A stretch of 64,000 bases of DNA from Collinsella aerofaciens (lineage in GTDB: Bacteria; Actinomycetota; Coriobacteriia; Coriobacteriales; Coriobacteriaceae). A model generated the notes under the pieces. The model had not been told where the DNA came from. It searched no databases and was given only the letters and a program-made list of their open reading frames with translations. The stretch is taken from assembly GCF_005845035.1 (NCBI RefSeq), contig NZ_SPFO01000005.1, positions 1-64,000 on the forward strand, given 5' to 3'. Every line of letters starts with the position of its first letter. The stretch's first letter is position 1. A program made the translations under genes and the position numbers. Positions 36,901 through 45,825 of this stretch are shown piece after piece.

Positions 36901-38106
36901 TTAAGCGGACGGCTCCTGCTGCGTGATGCAGTGGATATTTCCGCCGCCGAAGACGACCTGCTCGGACTGGACGCCGACGCACTTGTAGACGCCCTCGCCC
37001 CAGACCTCGTCGTAGATCTTCTGGAGCGTGTCGACGGCCAGCTGGTCGTTCTCGTCGCCGTACTGCGGGACGATAACGCCGTGGTTGGTGACCAGGTAGT
37101 TCATGTAGGAGGCGATCAGCGGCTCGTCGGCAACGCGCGGCTCGGCGTTCTCGTCGGCGTCGATGGTGTCGCAGGAGGCCTGGTCCATGAACAGCGGGTT
37201 CACGGGCATGCAGAGCTTGTAGACCTTCAGCTTGCGGCCCTTGGCGTCGACGGCGTTGGAGAGGGTCTCGTAGGCGGCGTGGCACTGCTCGTAGAACGGG
37301 TACTCGGGGTCGTCGGTCCAGATGCAGGCCATGACGCCCGGGGCGATGAACGTGGCGACGTCGTCGATGTGGCCGTTGGTCTCCTCGGGGTCGATGCCCT
37401 CCTTGACCCAGATGACCTTCTCGACACCCAGGTAATCCTTGAGGTGCTCGTTCATGTACTCGCGAAGCTCCTCGCTCCAGGGCTCGAACTTCTTGTGGTA
37501 CTTGGGCCAGATGGACTCGGGATCCTCTTCCTCCTCCAGAACCGCAGAGCAGGTGCGGCCCGGGGAAAGCAGGCACTGGTCGGTAACGACGAGGGTGCCC
37601 TCGCCGTCGACGGTGATGGAGCCGCCCTCGAGGATCATGTCATCGGGACGATAGCGACGGCAGCCGGAGAGCTCAGCCATCTTAAGGGCGATCTGCTCGT
37701 CCTTGTCCCACGGGAAATAGAGGCCGTCGACGAGGCCGCCGTAGGCGTTGAAGTGCCAGTGGTTGGCGCGCTTCTCGCCCTTGCCGTTGATGACGTAGGT
37801 GGCGGCGGTGTCGCGGAACCAGGCGTCGTCGGTGGTCATCTCGATGACGGTGACGTTCTCGTCGTTCTCGAAGACGGCCTTGCAGTTGGCATAGTCGACC
37901 TGGTTGGCGCACATATAGACCGGGGTGAACTCGGAGATGGCGCGGGCGATGGCGGCATACTGCTTCTGAGCAGGCTTGGCGCCGTGGGCCCAGGTGTCGG
38001 TGCGGTGGGGCCAGCCCATCCACACGCGATCCTGCGGGGCGAACTCGGCGGGCATGAAGAAGCCGTCGGCCTTGGGGGTGGACTCGGACTCGGTGATCGT
38101 ACGCAT
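36901..38106 (-). CDS. aguA: Agmatine deiminase 2
   Basis: Second AguA: agmatine to N-carbamoylputrescine. The 401-residue protein has RVWMGWPHRTDTW, DDAWFRDTAATYV, HFNAYGG, ILEGGSITVDGEG, ETNGHIDDVA (catalytic His) and GGGNIHCITQQEP with the nucleophilic Cys. Compared with copy 1 it has an insert near residue 190 (EEEEDPESIWPKYH) and replaces DPGP by DTAA in the conserved R-D-x-x loop. GGAGGAAA precedes the ATG at 38106. It sits between two APC permeases on the same strand; copy 1 is 10 kb away, so they may be separately regulated. Confidence 0.95.
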   Translation of the reverse strand: MRTITESESTPKADGFFMPAEFAPQDRVWMGWPHRTDTWAHGAKPAQKQYAAIARAISEFTPVYMCANQVDYANCKAVFENDENVTVIEMTTDDAWFRDTAATYVINGKGEKRANHWHFNAYGGLVDGLYFPWDKDEQIALKMAELSGCRRYRPDDMILEGGSITVDGEGTLVVTDQCLLSPGRTCSAVLEEEEDPESIWPKYHKKFEPWSEELREYMNEHLKDYLGVEKVIWVKEGIDPEETNGHIDDVATFIAPGVMACIWTDDPEYPFYEQCHAAYETLSNAVDAKGRKLKVYKLCMPVNPLFMDQASCDTIDADENAEPRVADEPLIASYMNYLVTNHGVIVPQYGDENDQLAVDTLQKIYDEVWGEGVYKCVGVQSEQVVFGGGNIHCITQQEPSA

Positions 38107-38399
38107 AAGATTTCCTCCAAATCGAACGATCGTTTGCCGCGGGCGGGTTACCCGCAGCCTAAAACCAAGAGATGGTAGGCGCCCGTTCCCCGGCAAAGGT
38201 CGGGGCGCCCGGCGCCGGTTTTCACGGAGTCGCACCGGCAAGCGACGACGTAACCTGGTGCGCGGAGACAAAACGCACGAAGGATACGGAAGAGAGATTG
38301 GGGTAGGCGGTGGTTACCGGAGCAATAGCTCACACCCACCCCAGGGAATGGTTAGCAAACCTGTCGCTTGGGCACGCCTCCGAAGAGGCCGGAGTGCCC
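38107..38399 (-). other. Long GC-rich leader of agmatine deiminase 2 with a terminator hairpin
   Basis: About 290 bp without a gene. At 38370-38399 GGGCAC.CTCCG/CGGAGTGCCC forms a hairpin likely to end the permease 2 transcript. The rest, as minus-strand leader, is GC-rich with several potential stems (e.g. GGGGTGGG/CTACCCC). I could not match a known riboswitch. Confidence 0.4.
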
Positions 38400-38473
38400 G
38401 GAGTCGGGAGCGACAAGCCCGACGAAGCGCACGTTGGTACGCGAGGAGGATCGGAGCCCCAGAACCGGGTGCT

Positions 38474-39913
38474 CTAGTTCTCCTCGGCCTCGGCGGCCTC
38501 CTCAGCGAGACGCTGGGCTGCGAGCTCAGGGGTTAGACCCTTGTACTCTTCCTTGCGGCCCTTGGCGCTGACGACGCGGACGACCTCGCCGATGAGCACG
38601 AGCACGATGAAGATGACGATCATCGGGACCTTGTCGCCAATTTCAGCGGCGGAGAACGGTACCAGCGTTGCAACGATGGCAAGAACCAGCTCGATGCAGG
38701 GGATGGCCAGCATGACCTTCATCATGGCGCCCTTAAACGGGAACGTGAAGATGCGCTCACGGTTCGGGTCGTTCTTACGAAGGTTGAGGAATGCCGGGAA
38801 CATCGGGATGTAGGTGAGCAGCAGGAAGACGACGGAGGTGCCGAAGAGCATCCAGAAGACACCGTTGGAGATGGCGTCGATGGGAACGAGCTGCAGGCAG
38901 AGAACCAGGGAGGCAACGACAGCGTTGACCAGGTTGGCGCCGTTGGGCATGTCGTCCTCGGAGATCATCGAGGCGAAGACCTTGGGCATGTTGCCGTGCT
39001 CAGCAGCATAGCGAGCGACGGAGTTGACGCCGAAGGACCAAGCAGCCATGTTGGCGAACAGGGTAATCAGGAAGGCGATGCAGATGACCTTGAAGATCAT
39101 GGAGTCGCCCACCATGGTCTGGACTGCGACGATCATGCCGTAGTCGGGGTCGATGGAGTCGGCCGGCACAGCGGCGCCGATGCCGAAGCCAGCGAACAGG
39201 TAGATGACGGCAATAGCCACGCCACCGACAATGATAGCCTTGGGAATATCGCGAGCGGGATCGGCCATGTCGTCGGTCATGGTGCAGATGACCTCGAAGC
39301 CCATGAAGTTAAAGATGATGATCGACAGGTAGCCGAGAGCGTTGGTGTTGGTGAGCTCGGGCAGGAAGGTGGCAGCGGACATGTCGTTCGCAAAACCGTT
39401 CTCCATGGCATACCAAATGCCCAAAGCGCCAACGATAACGGCAACGGCGACCTTGATGATGGCGCCACCGTTAAGGACCCACTCGGAGTCGGCCGCCTTG
39501 GAGCGGCCCATGAGGTAGACGATCCACACAAAGGCAAGATCGATACCCATCTTGGCGATCAAGTTGAACTCGACGCCAAAGACCATGCCCAAAATGTCGG
39601 GGAACATGGTAGCCAGCGAGGCGATCCACAGCGGGTAGTTGACCCAGTAGTAGTACGAGATGCGGGCGCCCCATTTGTCGCCCAGGCCATCGCGTACCCA
39701 GTCGTAAATGCCGCCCTCGCCGTCATAGGTGGTACCGAGCTCGGCGACAACCATGCCGTAGGGAAGCAGGAAGGTCAGGATCAGGAAGATCCACCAGAAG
39801 AACTGCTGGTTGCCAATGGCAGCAGCAGGAGCGGCGGCCTCGCAAACGAAGACGACGCAGATGATGGTCGAAATGACCGTCAAGAAGGAAAGCTTTTTCT
39901 TTCCGTCGCTCAT
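38474..39913 (-). CDS. APC-family amino acid/polyamine permease 2
   Basis: A 479-residue paralogue of permease 1, with shared FLLPYGMVVAELGTTYDG, GGIYDWVRDGLGDKWGAR and IIIFNFMGFEVICTM stretches and twelve predicted segments. Between putrescine carbamoyltransferase and agmatine deiminase 2 on the same strand, it is a strong candidate for the agmatine/putrescine antiporter. It has an acidic C-terminal tail (AAQRLAEEAAEAEEN). Substrate is inferred from context. Confidence 0.9.
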   Translation of the reverse strand: MSDGKKKLSFLTVISTIICVVFVCEAAAPAAAIGNQQFFWWIFLILTFLLPYGMVVAELGTTYDGEGGIYDWVRDGLGDKWGARISYYYWVNYPLWIASLATMFPDILGMVFGVEFNLIAKMGIDLAFVWIVYLMGRSKAADSEWVLNGGAIIKVAVAVIVGALGIWYAMENGFANDMSAATFLPELTNTNALGYLSIIIFNFMGFEVICTMTDDMADPARDIPKAIIVGGVAIAVIYLFAGFGIGAAVPADSIDPDYGMIVAVQTMVGDSMIFKVICIAFLITLFANMAAWSFGVNSVARYAAEHGNMPKVFASMISEDDMPNGANLVNAVVASLVLCLQLVPIDAISNGVFWMLFGTSVVFLLLTYIPMFPAFLNLRKNDPNRERIFTFPFKGAMMKVMLAIPCIELVLAIVATLVPFSAAEIGDKVPMIVIFIVLVLIGEVVRVVSAKGRKEEYKGLTPELAAQRLAEEAAEAEEN

Positions 39914-40046
39914 GATGAGCTCCTTCGCTCAGTCTTGGACAGATCCGAGGCCCTAAGGTATTAAGGCAATTGCTTGGGCCTCGGTGAGCGGGCGACAGGA
40001 GACGAGCATCCGCCGCCCGCAAACGTGCTTTTAGAAGCCTTGAGGC

Positions 40047-41120
40047 TTAGAGCTGCTCGAGAGCCTCGAGAGCGGCGTGGAGCTCAGCCTTGGCGGAGTA
40101 CTCGACACCCTCGTCGTTGAGCGGGGTGCGCTTGCCCAGGGCGGCAAGGAGAGCACGGATGGAGTGCTTGCGGTTCTCGGCCTCGACCCAGCACAGGGAG
40201 CGCTCGGGATCGTCCATGACTTCGTCGACGACCTCCTCGTTGCGGGTGGCCGGCAGGCAGTGCATGAACTTGGAGTTGGGGCCGGCAAAGTTCATCATGT
40301 CCATGGTGACCTGATACTTGGGATAGAACACGTCCATGTAGTTCTCGCCCGAGACCTCCTCGTCGTACAGGCCATACCACACGTCGGTGTAGATGAAGTC
40401 GGCGCCCTTGATGCACTCGATGTCGTCGGAGATGACGACAGAGCCGCCGGAGACCTTGCAGTTCTCCTCGGCGATGGCCATCATCTGCTTGCCGAACTCG
40501 GCGCGCTCCTCGACGGTGCCAACGTGCAGGCCGCCGTCGGGGATCTGGTGGCCCTTAGGTCCAAACTGGACAAACTTCATGCCGACCTTGGAGGCGATGA
40601 ACATGAGGGAGACGCAGACCTGGGTGGCGTCGCCGATGAAGGCCAGGGTGCAGTCCTCGATCTTCTTGCCCTCGGGGAGGTTCTCGAGCATGGTCATGAG
40701 GTCGCCCATCTCCTGCGTGGGATGGTTGAACTCGGACATGCCGTTGATGACGGGCACAGCGGAGCCCTCGGCGAGGCCGACGACGTCCTTGTGACGGTCA
40801 ACGCGAGCCATCATGATGTCGAGCAGCGAGCCCATAACGCGAGCGGTGTCGCCCAGGGACTCGTGACCGCCGAGCTGGATGGTGCCAGGGCCATAGAACT
40901 GAGCATGGCCGCCGAGGTCGGTCATAGCGGTCTCGAAGGAAAGACGAGTGCGGGTGGAGACCTGCTGGAAGATCATGCCAAGGCTCTTGTTGCGGAGCAG
41001 GTGCGGATAATAACCGTCAACCTTGATGGCCTTCTTCATTGCCAGACCAAGATCCTCGATAGCCAGGATCTGCTCTTTGGTGAAGTCGTTGGTGTCGATG
41101 AAATCCTTAGGCAGTGCCAT
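40047..41120 (-). CDS. ptcA: Putrescine carbamoyltransferase (or ornithine-type)
   Basis: Phosphorolyses N-carbamoylputrescine to putrescine and carbamoyl phosphate. The 357-residue protein has [16 protein letters not shown] (carbamoyl phosphate loop), [25 protein letters not shown] and [11 protein letters not shown] near residue 280, all transcarbamylase motifs. The HCLPATR version and the neighbouring deiminases and antiporters favour putrescine over ornithine as substrate. Carbamate kinase, needed to make ATP from carbamoyl phosphate, was not found in the window. GAAAGGAA precedes the ATG at 41120. Downstream is permease 2. Confidence 0.88.
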   Translation of the reverse strand: MALPKDFIDTNDFTKEQILAIEDLGLAMKKAIKVDGYYPHLLRNKSLGMIFQQVSTRTRLSFETAMTDLGGHAQFYGPGTIQLGGHESLGDTARVMGSLLDIMMARVDRHKDVVGLAEGSAVPVINGMSEFNHPTQEMGDLMTMLENLPEGKKIEDCTLAFIGDATQVCVSLMFIASKVGMKFVQFGPKGHQIPDGGLHVGTVEERAEFGKQMMAIAEENCKVSGGSVVISDDIECIKGADFIYTDVWYGLYDEEVSGENYMDVFYPKYQVTMDMMNFAGPNSKFMHCLPATRNEEVVDEVMDDPERSLCWVEAENRKHSIRALLAALGKRTPLNDEGVEYSAKAELHAALEALEQL

Positions 41121-41260
41121 GTCGATTTCCTTTCCGCCGGTCTTGCCGACTATTACTATGAGGCGCTCGAACATCACGCCTCGTGTTGACAAGACCATCA
41201 TTCACCCGTATGCAATTTTTACCTAGTTTATTCGGGATTAAAGACCGTTCATGGAGTTAC

Positions 41261-41340
41261 ACCCCCTCTAAACCAATATAAACCCGCAGGTCAAGAGTTT
41301 ACAGGGGGTTTACCATCTAGAACCGCGAACGGTATACGGC
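41261..41340. promoter_or_regulatory. Divergent promoter region of ptcA and the second AguR-like gene
   Basis: ACCCCCTCTAAAC (41261-41273) pairs with GTTTACAGGGGGT (41297-41309), one mismatch. AACGGTATAC follows at 41328-41337, the 10-mer also found in the aguA 1/LuxR gap. The 330-bp gap 41121-41450 has no gene; these sites could bind the adjacent regulator. Confidence 0.5.
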
Positions 41341-41450
41341 TATGCTGTATCTCGGCGCCTAATCCGCAATGAAACGAAGGGTTGAGACGTCTATATCCCA
41401 CAAGGTATACAGAGCTCGGCCATAGAATAAATGAGATGGGACGGTGACAG

Positions 41451-42416
41451 ATGAACACCCTGATGTTCTTCTATACCCTAGCGATACTCGTGATCTGTAT
41501 TGTGACGGCGGTGCTCTCGCTTGCCGCCTATGCCTCGTCTCGTCGACGCTTCTTTATCTATGGCAGCGGCGTATTTATCTGCTATGCCATCGAGATGACC
41601 GAGATTTTCTTTTTTGAATACACGCTGCAAAACCAGAGTTTTCCAGCCAGCGACTATTACTCAATTACCATGCCTGTGTTGCGGACCCTTGTGGCGACCG
41701 CTTCACAGGCTTTTATTTGGCTGATTGCCATGGATTTGCTCGACAAGCACTCTAAGAAGCTGTTCGTCATTCCCGTCGCAACGTTCTTGGTAAGCGAGCT
41801 GTTGATTATCGTCGCCGTCCCCTATGGTCCCATGCACCAGTGGCTTTACTACACCATGCGCCAGGTGTTCCTTGTCTTTGTGGGACTGTATATCTTTTGG
41901 ACGGCTCGCAAGAGTACGAAGGTTGAGCTGAAGGCACGTGTTAACAACCAAAAGAAACACCTGATTATCGGCGCCATTCTGGTTGGCTGCATCGTTGCCG
42001 AGGACTTCTACAACATCCTGGTAGTTCCCATGAGCCTGGCGCCCTCTTGGCTGCAGCTGTACCTGTCCGAGCGCAACTTTAGCGAGAACGTCTTCGCTTG
42101 CTACTTTGCCATCCTGCTGATCATCTACGCCTATCACGTGCTTTCAATCCGCATGCAGGAGGCTCCCGAGGAAAAGAACGTCAGCGATCTTGATCGACAC
42201 ATCGAAGAGCAGATGCCCTTCTATCGCAACGCCTACAAGCTCTCCAACCGCGAGACCGAGGTCATGCGCCTGGTTGTGCTGGGCAAGTCGAACCAAGAGA
42301 TCGCCGACGAGCTGTTCCTTGCCGTGGGCACCGTCAAAACCCACATCCACAACATCCTGGTCAAAACCGAACAGCAAAACCGCACGACCCTCATCCTCCA
42401 CTTCTGGAAAAGGTAG
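41451..42416 (+). CDS. aguR: AguR-like membrane LuxR regulator 2
   Basis: A 321-residue one-component regulator divergent from ptcA. Seven hydrophobic segments occupy residues 1-235 (MFFYTLAILVICIVTAVLSL; LVATASQAFIWLIAM). A C-terminal LuxR helix-turn-helix follows: LSNRETEVMRLVVLGKSNQE then LFLAVGTVKTHIHNILVK. This is the layout of Lactococcus AguR, which senses extracellular agmatine and activates the aguBDAC operon. The position next to ptcA supports that role; the symbol is assigned by analogy. A structured element begins immediately after the stop codon. Confidence 0.85.
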   Translation: MNTLMFFYTLAILVICIVTAVLSLAAYASSRRRFFIYGSGVFICYAIEMTEIFFFEYTLQNQSFPASDYYSITMPVLRTLVATASQAFIWLIAMDLLDKHSKKLFVIPVATFLVSELLIIVAVPYGPMHQWLYYTMRQVFLVFVGLYIFWTARKSTKVELKARVNNQKKHLIIGAILVGCIVAEDFYNILVVPMSLAPSWLQLYLSERNFSENVFACYFAILLIIYAYHVLSIRMQEAPEEKNVSDLDRHIEEQMPFYRNAYKLSNRETEVMRLVVLGKSNQEIADELFLAVGTVKTHIHNILVKTEQQNRTTLILHFWKR

Positions 42417-42570
42417 GTTACGCGGTTTTACCAAACCGCGTAACGGCTCGACGCTACAAACGTCCCAGAGAGGCAACCTGACGTTCAATCGTCGGTCGCG
42501 TACCAAAGTACGCTTCCCTCCTCTTTTACGTCATCTTGCTCGCTCTGGGGCGTTTTCGCTGACTTATGCT
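42417..42570 (+). repeat. Two-hairpin structured element, copy E2
   Basis: Hairpin 1 GTTACGCGGTTT-TACC-AAACCGCGTAAC (42417-42444) starts at the first base after the regulator stop. The CGACGCTAC linker follows, then hairpin 2 with AAACGTCCCAGAG pairing with CTCTGGGGCGTTT and an inner GCGTACcaaaGTACGC. The bases differ from E1 in matched pairs. Confidence 0.75.
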
Positions 42571-42599
42571 CTACCTGCAATTGTTTTGCTTTAGGTCGC

Positions 42600-44801
42600 C
42601 TATTCGCTGTAGCGGGTAGCGATGGCAGCTTGTACCATGCCGGCGCTCATGAGGTACGTCACCAGGAAGTAGCCACCATAGGCTGCCAGGAAGATTGCAC
42701 AGGTGAGGCCCACGGTGCCGCCGATGCTCATATCTCCGAATATGCTCACCAGCTCGATAATCACCTTGAGCGCCACAAAGGAGTGCGCCAGGCCCACTGC
42801 CAGCGGGAACAGGAAGAATACCGCTTGCTGCGCCATCACCGAATGGCGAATCTGGCGGTCGTCACAGCCGATCTGTGCCAGCACACGATAGCTGCGGCTG
42901 CCGTCGGCCACATTGGAGAGCTGCTGGATCGACAGTATCGCCGCGCACGCAACGACCAGTACAAAGCCAATGTAGATGGCCAGATAGCTAATCATGCCGT
43001 TCATCTGCGCCGCCTGCGTATACATCTCGGAGCGCGTCATAAAGACTCCCCATGACCCCGGCTTCTTGCCATCCACGAGCAGATCGTCGAGCAGGGTGTA
43101 TTTAATGCTCTCATCGGCCTTGGTCACATCCATCCCCTGCTTGTAGTTAACGAGCAGGTTGCTGGAATACGGCTGCAGGTTAAGCTGGGACAACAGCTCG
43201 TCGGCAACGACGACGGTACCCGGATTACTGCCCATCGCCGAGTTGGCGATGGCCGCCGTGTCCTTGTCCGACTTATCGGTTGCGGGCTTGAGCTCATGCC
43301 CGCCCAAGGTAAGGGTATGGCCGCCGGCCATGTATTTGGTGTACAGGTCGCCCAGCTCACCGCCCATATCACACGTAAGCAGGTACTGGTCGCGGCCAAT
43401 GCTCACCGGCTCCTCGTCCATCATCTGGCGCAGTTTGTTGTACTGGCTTGCCGGCGTCACAAACAGACCCATCGTATCGGCATTGCTACCCCCGAGCGCC
43501 TTGGGAAGCTTTTCGCCCATGGTTTTGCACATCTCACCCGCAGACACCGAAGGGTTCGAACCGCCAAATGGGTAACTCAGATACGAATCGATCTGCACAT
43601 GCTCACCGGCAACATCGGCGATATCGACCTTCTTGCCGGTCTCGTCGTTGTTGTCCGCCGACTTGCCCTTGCCGTGCCATGCAGGGTACAAATCGACCGT
43701 TGTATCGGCTAGCACCATGCGGTCGGCTTCAGACGGATTGACATATTCTTTGTAGTAGTCGAGCGTATCGGGCGTGTAATAGACATACGTCTGAGACACG
43801 TCAACAGGGTTATAGCGCTCCAGGTTTTCGTTCATCACATTGGCAATCGACATACCACACGTCACCGAGGTGATGGCCAAAAACAGGAGCATCGCGATGA
43901 CGCCCATCGAAAAGCACACCGTGTTGACCTTGGCCGCAAGCTGGCGCACGGTAAACATGTTGAGGCCGCGCCAATACACGCCGCGCAGGCTCTGCAGCAG
44001 CTTGATGAGCATGCCTGAGAGTCCCCAAAACAGGGCAAAGGTGCCCACGGTAACCATAGCGGTCGTAATACCAAACTGGTTCATGGCCTCTTGCAGCTTG
44101 CTGTCCGTCGCGGTTAGCGGGAACCCATCACGTAGCAGACGGTAATAGGCCACGCCCACAAGCACCACGCCCACGGCAAAGATGGCAATCGCGATCCAGG
44201 GGTTGCGTGTCTTGATGCTCTCGTTGCGACGCTCGGCACCCATAAGCTCGATGAGTTTGGTACGACGCACGGCGCGAAGGTTCAGCAGTAGCGTGAGCAC
44301 AAACATTACGAGCATGCAGGCAAGGGTCAGATTGAACGCATGCACCGAGAAAAAGAAGTGGAAATTGGCGATCTGTGTCTTAAAAAGCGAGGCCGTAAAG
44401 AACGTCATGAGCTGGGAGAGTCCCACACCCAGCACAATGCCGGCGACAAAGGCCACGACCGATACTATCACGGTCTCGAGCGCCATGATCGTGGCGACGC
44501 GCCCGCGCCCCATGCCGAGCACCTGGTACAGGCCAAACTCCTTCTTGCGGCGTTTCATGATGAAGTTATTGGCGTACACCATCAAAAAGGCCATGACACC
44601 GGCCAAAAAGTACGTCAGGTCGCCGAGTATGCTGCCCATAACCTGCGCCAAGCCCTCTTCATCGATTCCGGCGATGTCGACCTGCATCGAGATGGTGTTA
44701 AAGGCATAGAAGACCGTGACGCCCAGGGTGAGCGTCAGCAAGTAGACGAGGTAGTCGCGGCCGGCGCGGCGGACGTTGCCCCAAGCGAGTTTACAGAGCA
44801 T
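42600..44801 (-). CDS. FtsX-type ABC permease (BceB-like)
   Basis: A 733-residue permease with about ten membrane segments: four in the N-terminal third, a roughly 200-residue extracellular domain in the middle (residues ~330-570), and three or four at the end. LCKLAWGNVRRAGRDYLVYLLTL opens it, as in BceB-like antimicrobial-peptide detoxification transporters. It overlaps the ATPase gene by 11 nt, and GGTGAGGG lies before its ATG, so they are cotranslated. No two-component system lies beside it, which is unusual for the Bce group. Substrate unknown. Confidence 0.88.
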   Translation of the reverse strand: MLCKLAWGNVRRAGRDYLVYLLTLTLGVTVFYAFNTISMQVDIAGIDEEGLAQVMGSILGDLTYFLAGVMAFLMVYANNFIMKRRKKEFGLYQVLGMGRGRVATIMALETVIVSVVAFVAGIVLGVGLSQLMTFFTASLFKTQIANFHFFFSVHAFNLTLACMLVMFVLTLLLNLRAVRRTKLIELMGAERRNESIKTRNPWIAIAIFAVGVVLVGVAYYRLLRDGFPLTATDSKLQEAMNQFGITTAMVTVGTFALFWGLSGMLIKLLQSLRGVYWRGLNMFTVRQLAAKVNTVCFSMGVIAMLLFLAITSVTCGMSIANVMNENLERYNPVDVSQTYVYYTPDTLDYYKEYVNPSEADRMVLADTTVDLYPAWHGKGKSADNNDETGKKVDIADVAGEHVQIDSYLSYPFGGSNPSVSAGEMCKTMGEKLPKALGGSNADTMGLFVTPASQYNKLRQMMDEEPVSIGRDQYLLTCDMGGELGDLYTKYMAGGHTLTLGGHELKPATDKSDKDTAAIANSAMGSNPGTVVVADELLSQLNLQPYSSNLLVNYKQGMDVTKADESIKYTLLDDLLVDGKKPGSWGVFMTRSEMYTQAAQMNGMISYLAIYIGFVLVVACAAILSIQQLSNVADGSRSYRVLAQIGCDDRQIRHSVMAQQAVFFLFPLAVGLAHSFVALKVIIELVSIFGDMSIGGTVGLTCAIFLAAYGGYFLVTYLMSAGMVQAAIATRYSE

Positions 44802-45576
44802 CGGAGCCCTCACCGCCCATCATGGCAACGACCTCCATAATGCGGTCGAAGAACTCTCGGCGGTCGGTGTCGCCGCGGCGCAGCTCGGTGAAGATCTTGC
44901 CGTCGCGAATAAACAGCACACGGCTCGTGTAGCTGGCGGCAAAGCTGTCGTGCGTGACCATGAGCACCGTGGCGCGCAGGCGGCGATTCAGTGCCTCCAG
45001 GCTCTCGAGCAGCAGGCGGGCACTCTTGGAATCGAGGGCGCCGGTGGGCTCGTCGGCCATGATCATGGTGGGGTCGGTGACGAGCGCGCGGGCCGCGGCA
45101 ACGCGCTGCTGCTGACCGCCGGACATCTGGTAGGGATACTTGTCGAGCACCTGACTGATGGACAGGCGCGCTGCCACATCCTGCACGCGGGTCGAGATCT
45201 CTGCCGAGTTTGTGCGGGCAATGGTGAGCGGCAGGGCGATATTCTCGCGTGCCGTGAGCGTATCGAGCAGGTTGGAGTCCTGGAAGATAAAGCCGAGCTC
45301 CTCGCGACGGAACTGCGAGAGCTTGGTCTGCTTCATGCGCGTCACGTCCTGGCCGTTGATGCGGATCGTGCCGCTCGTGGCGCTATCGATGGTCGACACG
45401 CAGTTGAGCAGGGTCGACTTGCCCGAGCCCGAAGCGCCCATGATGCCCACGAACTCACCGCGGTTGACGGTAAAGCTGACGTCGTTGAGCGCGCGGGTCA
45501 CGTTGCCCAGCGCTCCGTATACCTTTTCGAGATGCGCGACCTCCAGTACCGGGGTCGCCATGTGCGTGGTTTGCAT
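44791..45576 (-). CDS. ABC transporter ATP-binding protein (BceA-like)
   Basis: A 261-residue ATPase with Walker A MGASGSGKSTL, Q-loop FQDSNLLD, signature MSGGQQQRVA and Walker B TMIMADEPTGALD. It is of the MacB/LolD/BceA group that energises FtsX-type permeases; the permease follows with an 11-nt overlap. AAAGGA precedes the ATG at 45576. It likely exports or detoxifies peptides. Confidence 0.92.
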   Translation of the reverse strand: MQTTHMATPVLEVAHLEKVYGALGNVTRALNDVSFTVNRGEFVGIMGASGSGKSTLLNCVSTIDSATSGTIRINGQDVTRMKQTKLSQFRREELGFIFQDSNLLDTLTARENIALPLTIARTNSAEISTRVQDVAARLSISQVLDKYPYQMSGGQQQRVAAARALVTDPTMIMADEPTGALDSKSARLLLESLEALNRRLRATVLMVTHDSFAASYTSRVLFIRDGKIFTELRRGDTDRREFFDRIMEVVAMMGGEGSDAL

Positions 45577-45680
45577 ACCGAGTCCTTTCTTGCAATTAGT
45601 CTACGGCATCTATAGTCGCAAGAAGATGAGTCGGCTACCATCGATATGGCTTACGCTTGCCTTACCGTTGTGTAAGGTAG

Positions 45681-45793
45681 GGGTAGTCTTTTTGGGACGG
45701 GGCTTTTTTAGCTACCCCATCTGAAACCTTCGAAGCATGAGGCGGCATTTGACATAGGGCAGCTAAAAAAGCCCCGTCCCAAAAAGACTACCC
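45681..45793. repeat. Perfect 33-bp inverted repeat with GGGACGGGG core
   Basis: 45681-45713 and 45761-45793 are perfect inverted copies around a 47-bp centre. Each arm contains TTTTTGGGACGGGGC, also present at 3226-3241. The element lies between the ABC operon promoter and the Nudix-Vsr gene. Confidence 0.8.
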
Positions 45794-45825
45794 TGTCATG
45801 TGTCGTTGTTGAGAGAGGACTCCTG

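Noticed and set aside
36626-37576. A 316-residue minus-strand frame overlapping agmatine deiminase 2
   Set aside because: It lies out of frame within the conserved deiminase gene and reads as Arg/His/Pro-rich noise.
38107-38369. Riboswitch upstream of agmatine deiminase 2
   Set aside because: GC-rich and foldable, but I could not match guanidine, polyamine or other known riboswitch cores; left as an undescribed leader.
42600-45576. A lantibiotic or bacteriocin cluster around the BceAB-like transporter
   Set aside because: No precursor peptide, modification enzyme, immunity gene or two-component system was found beside it.
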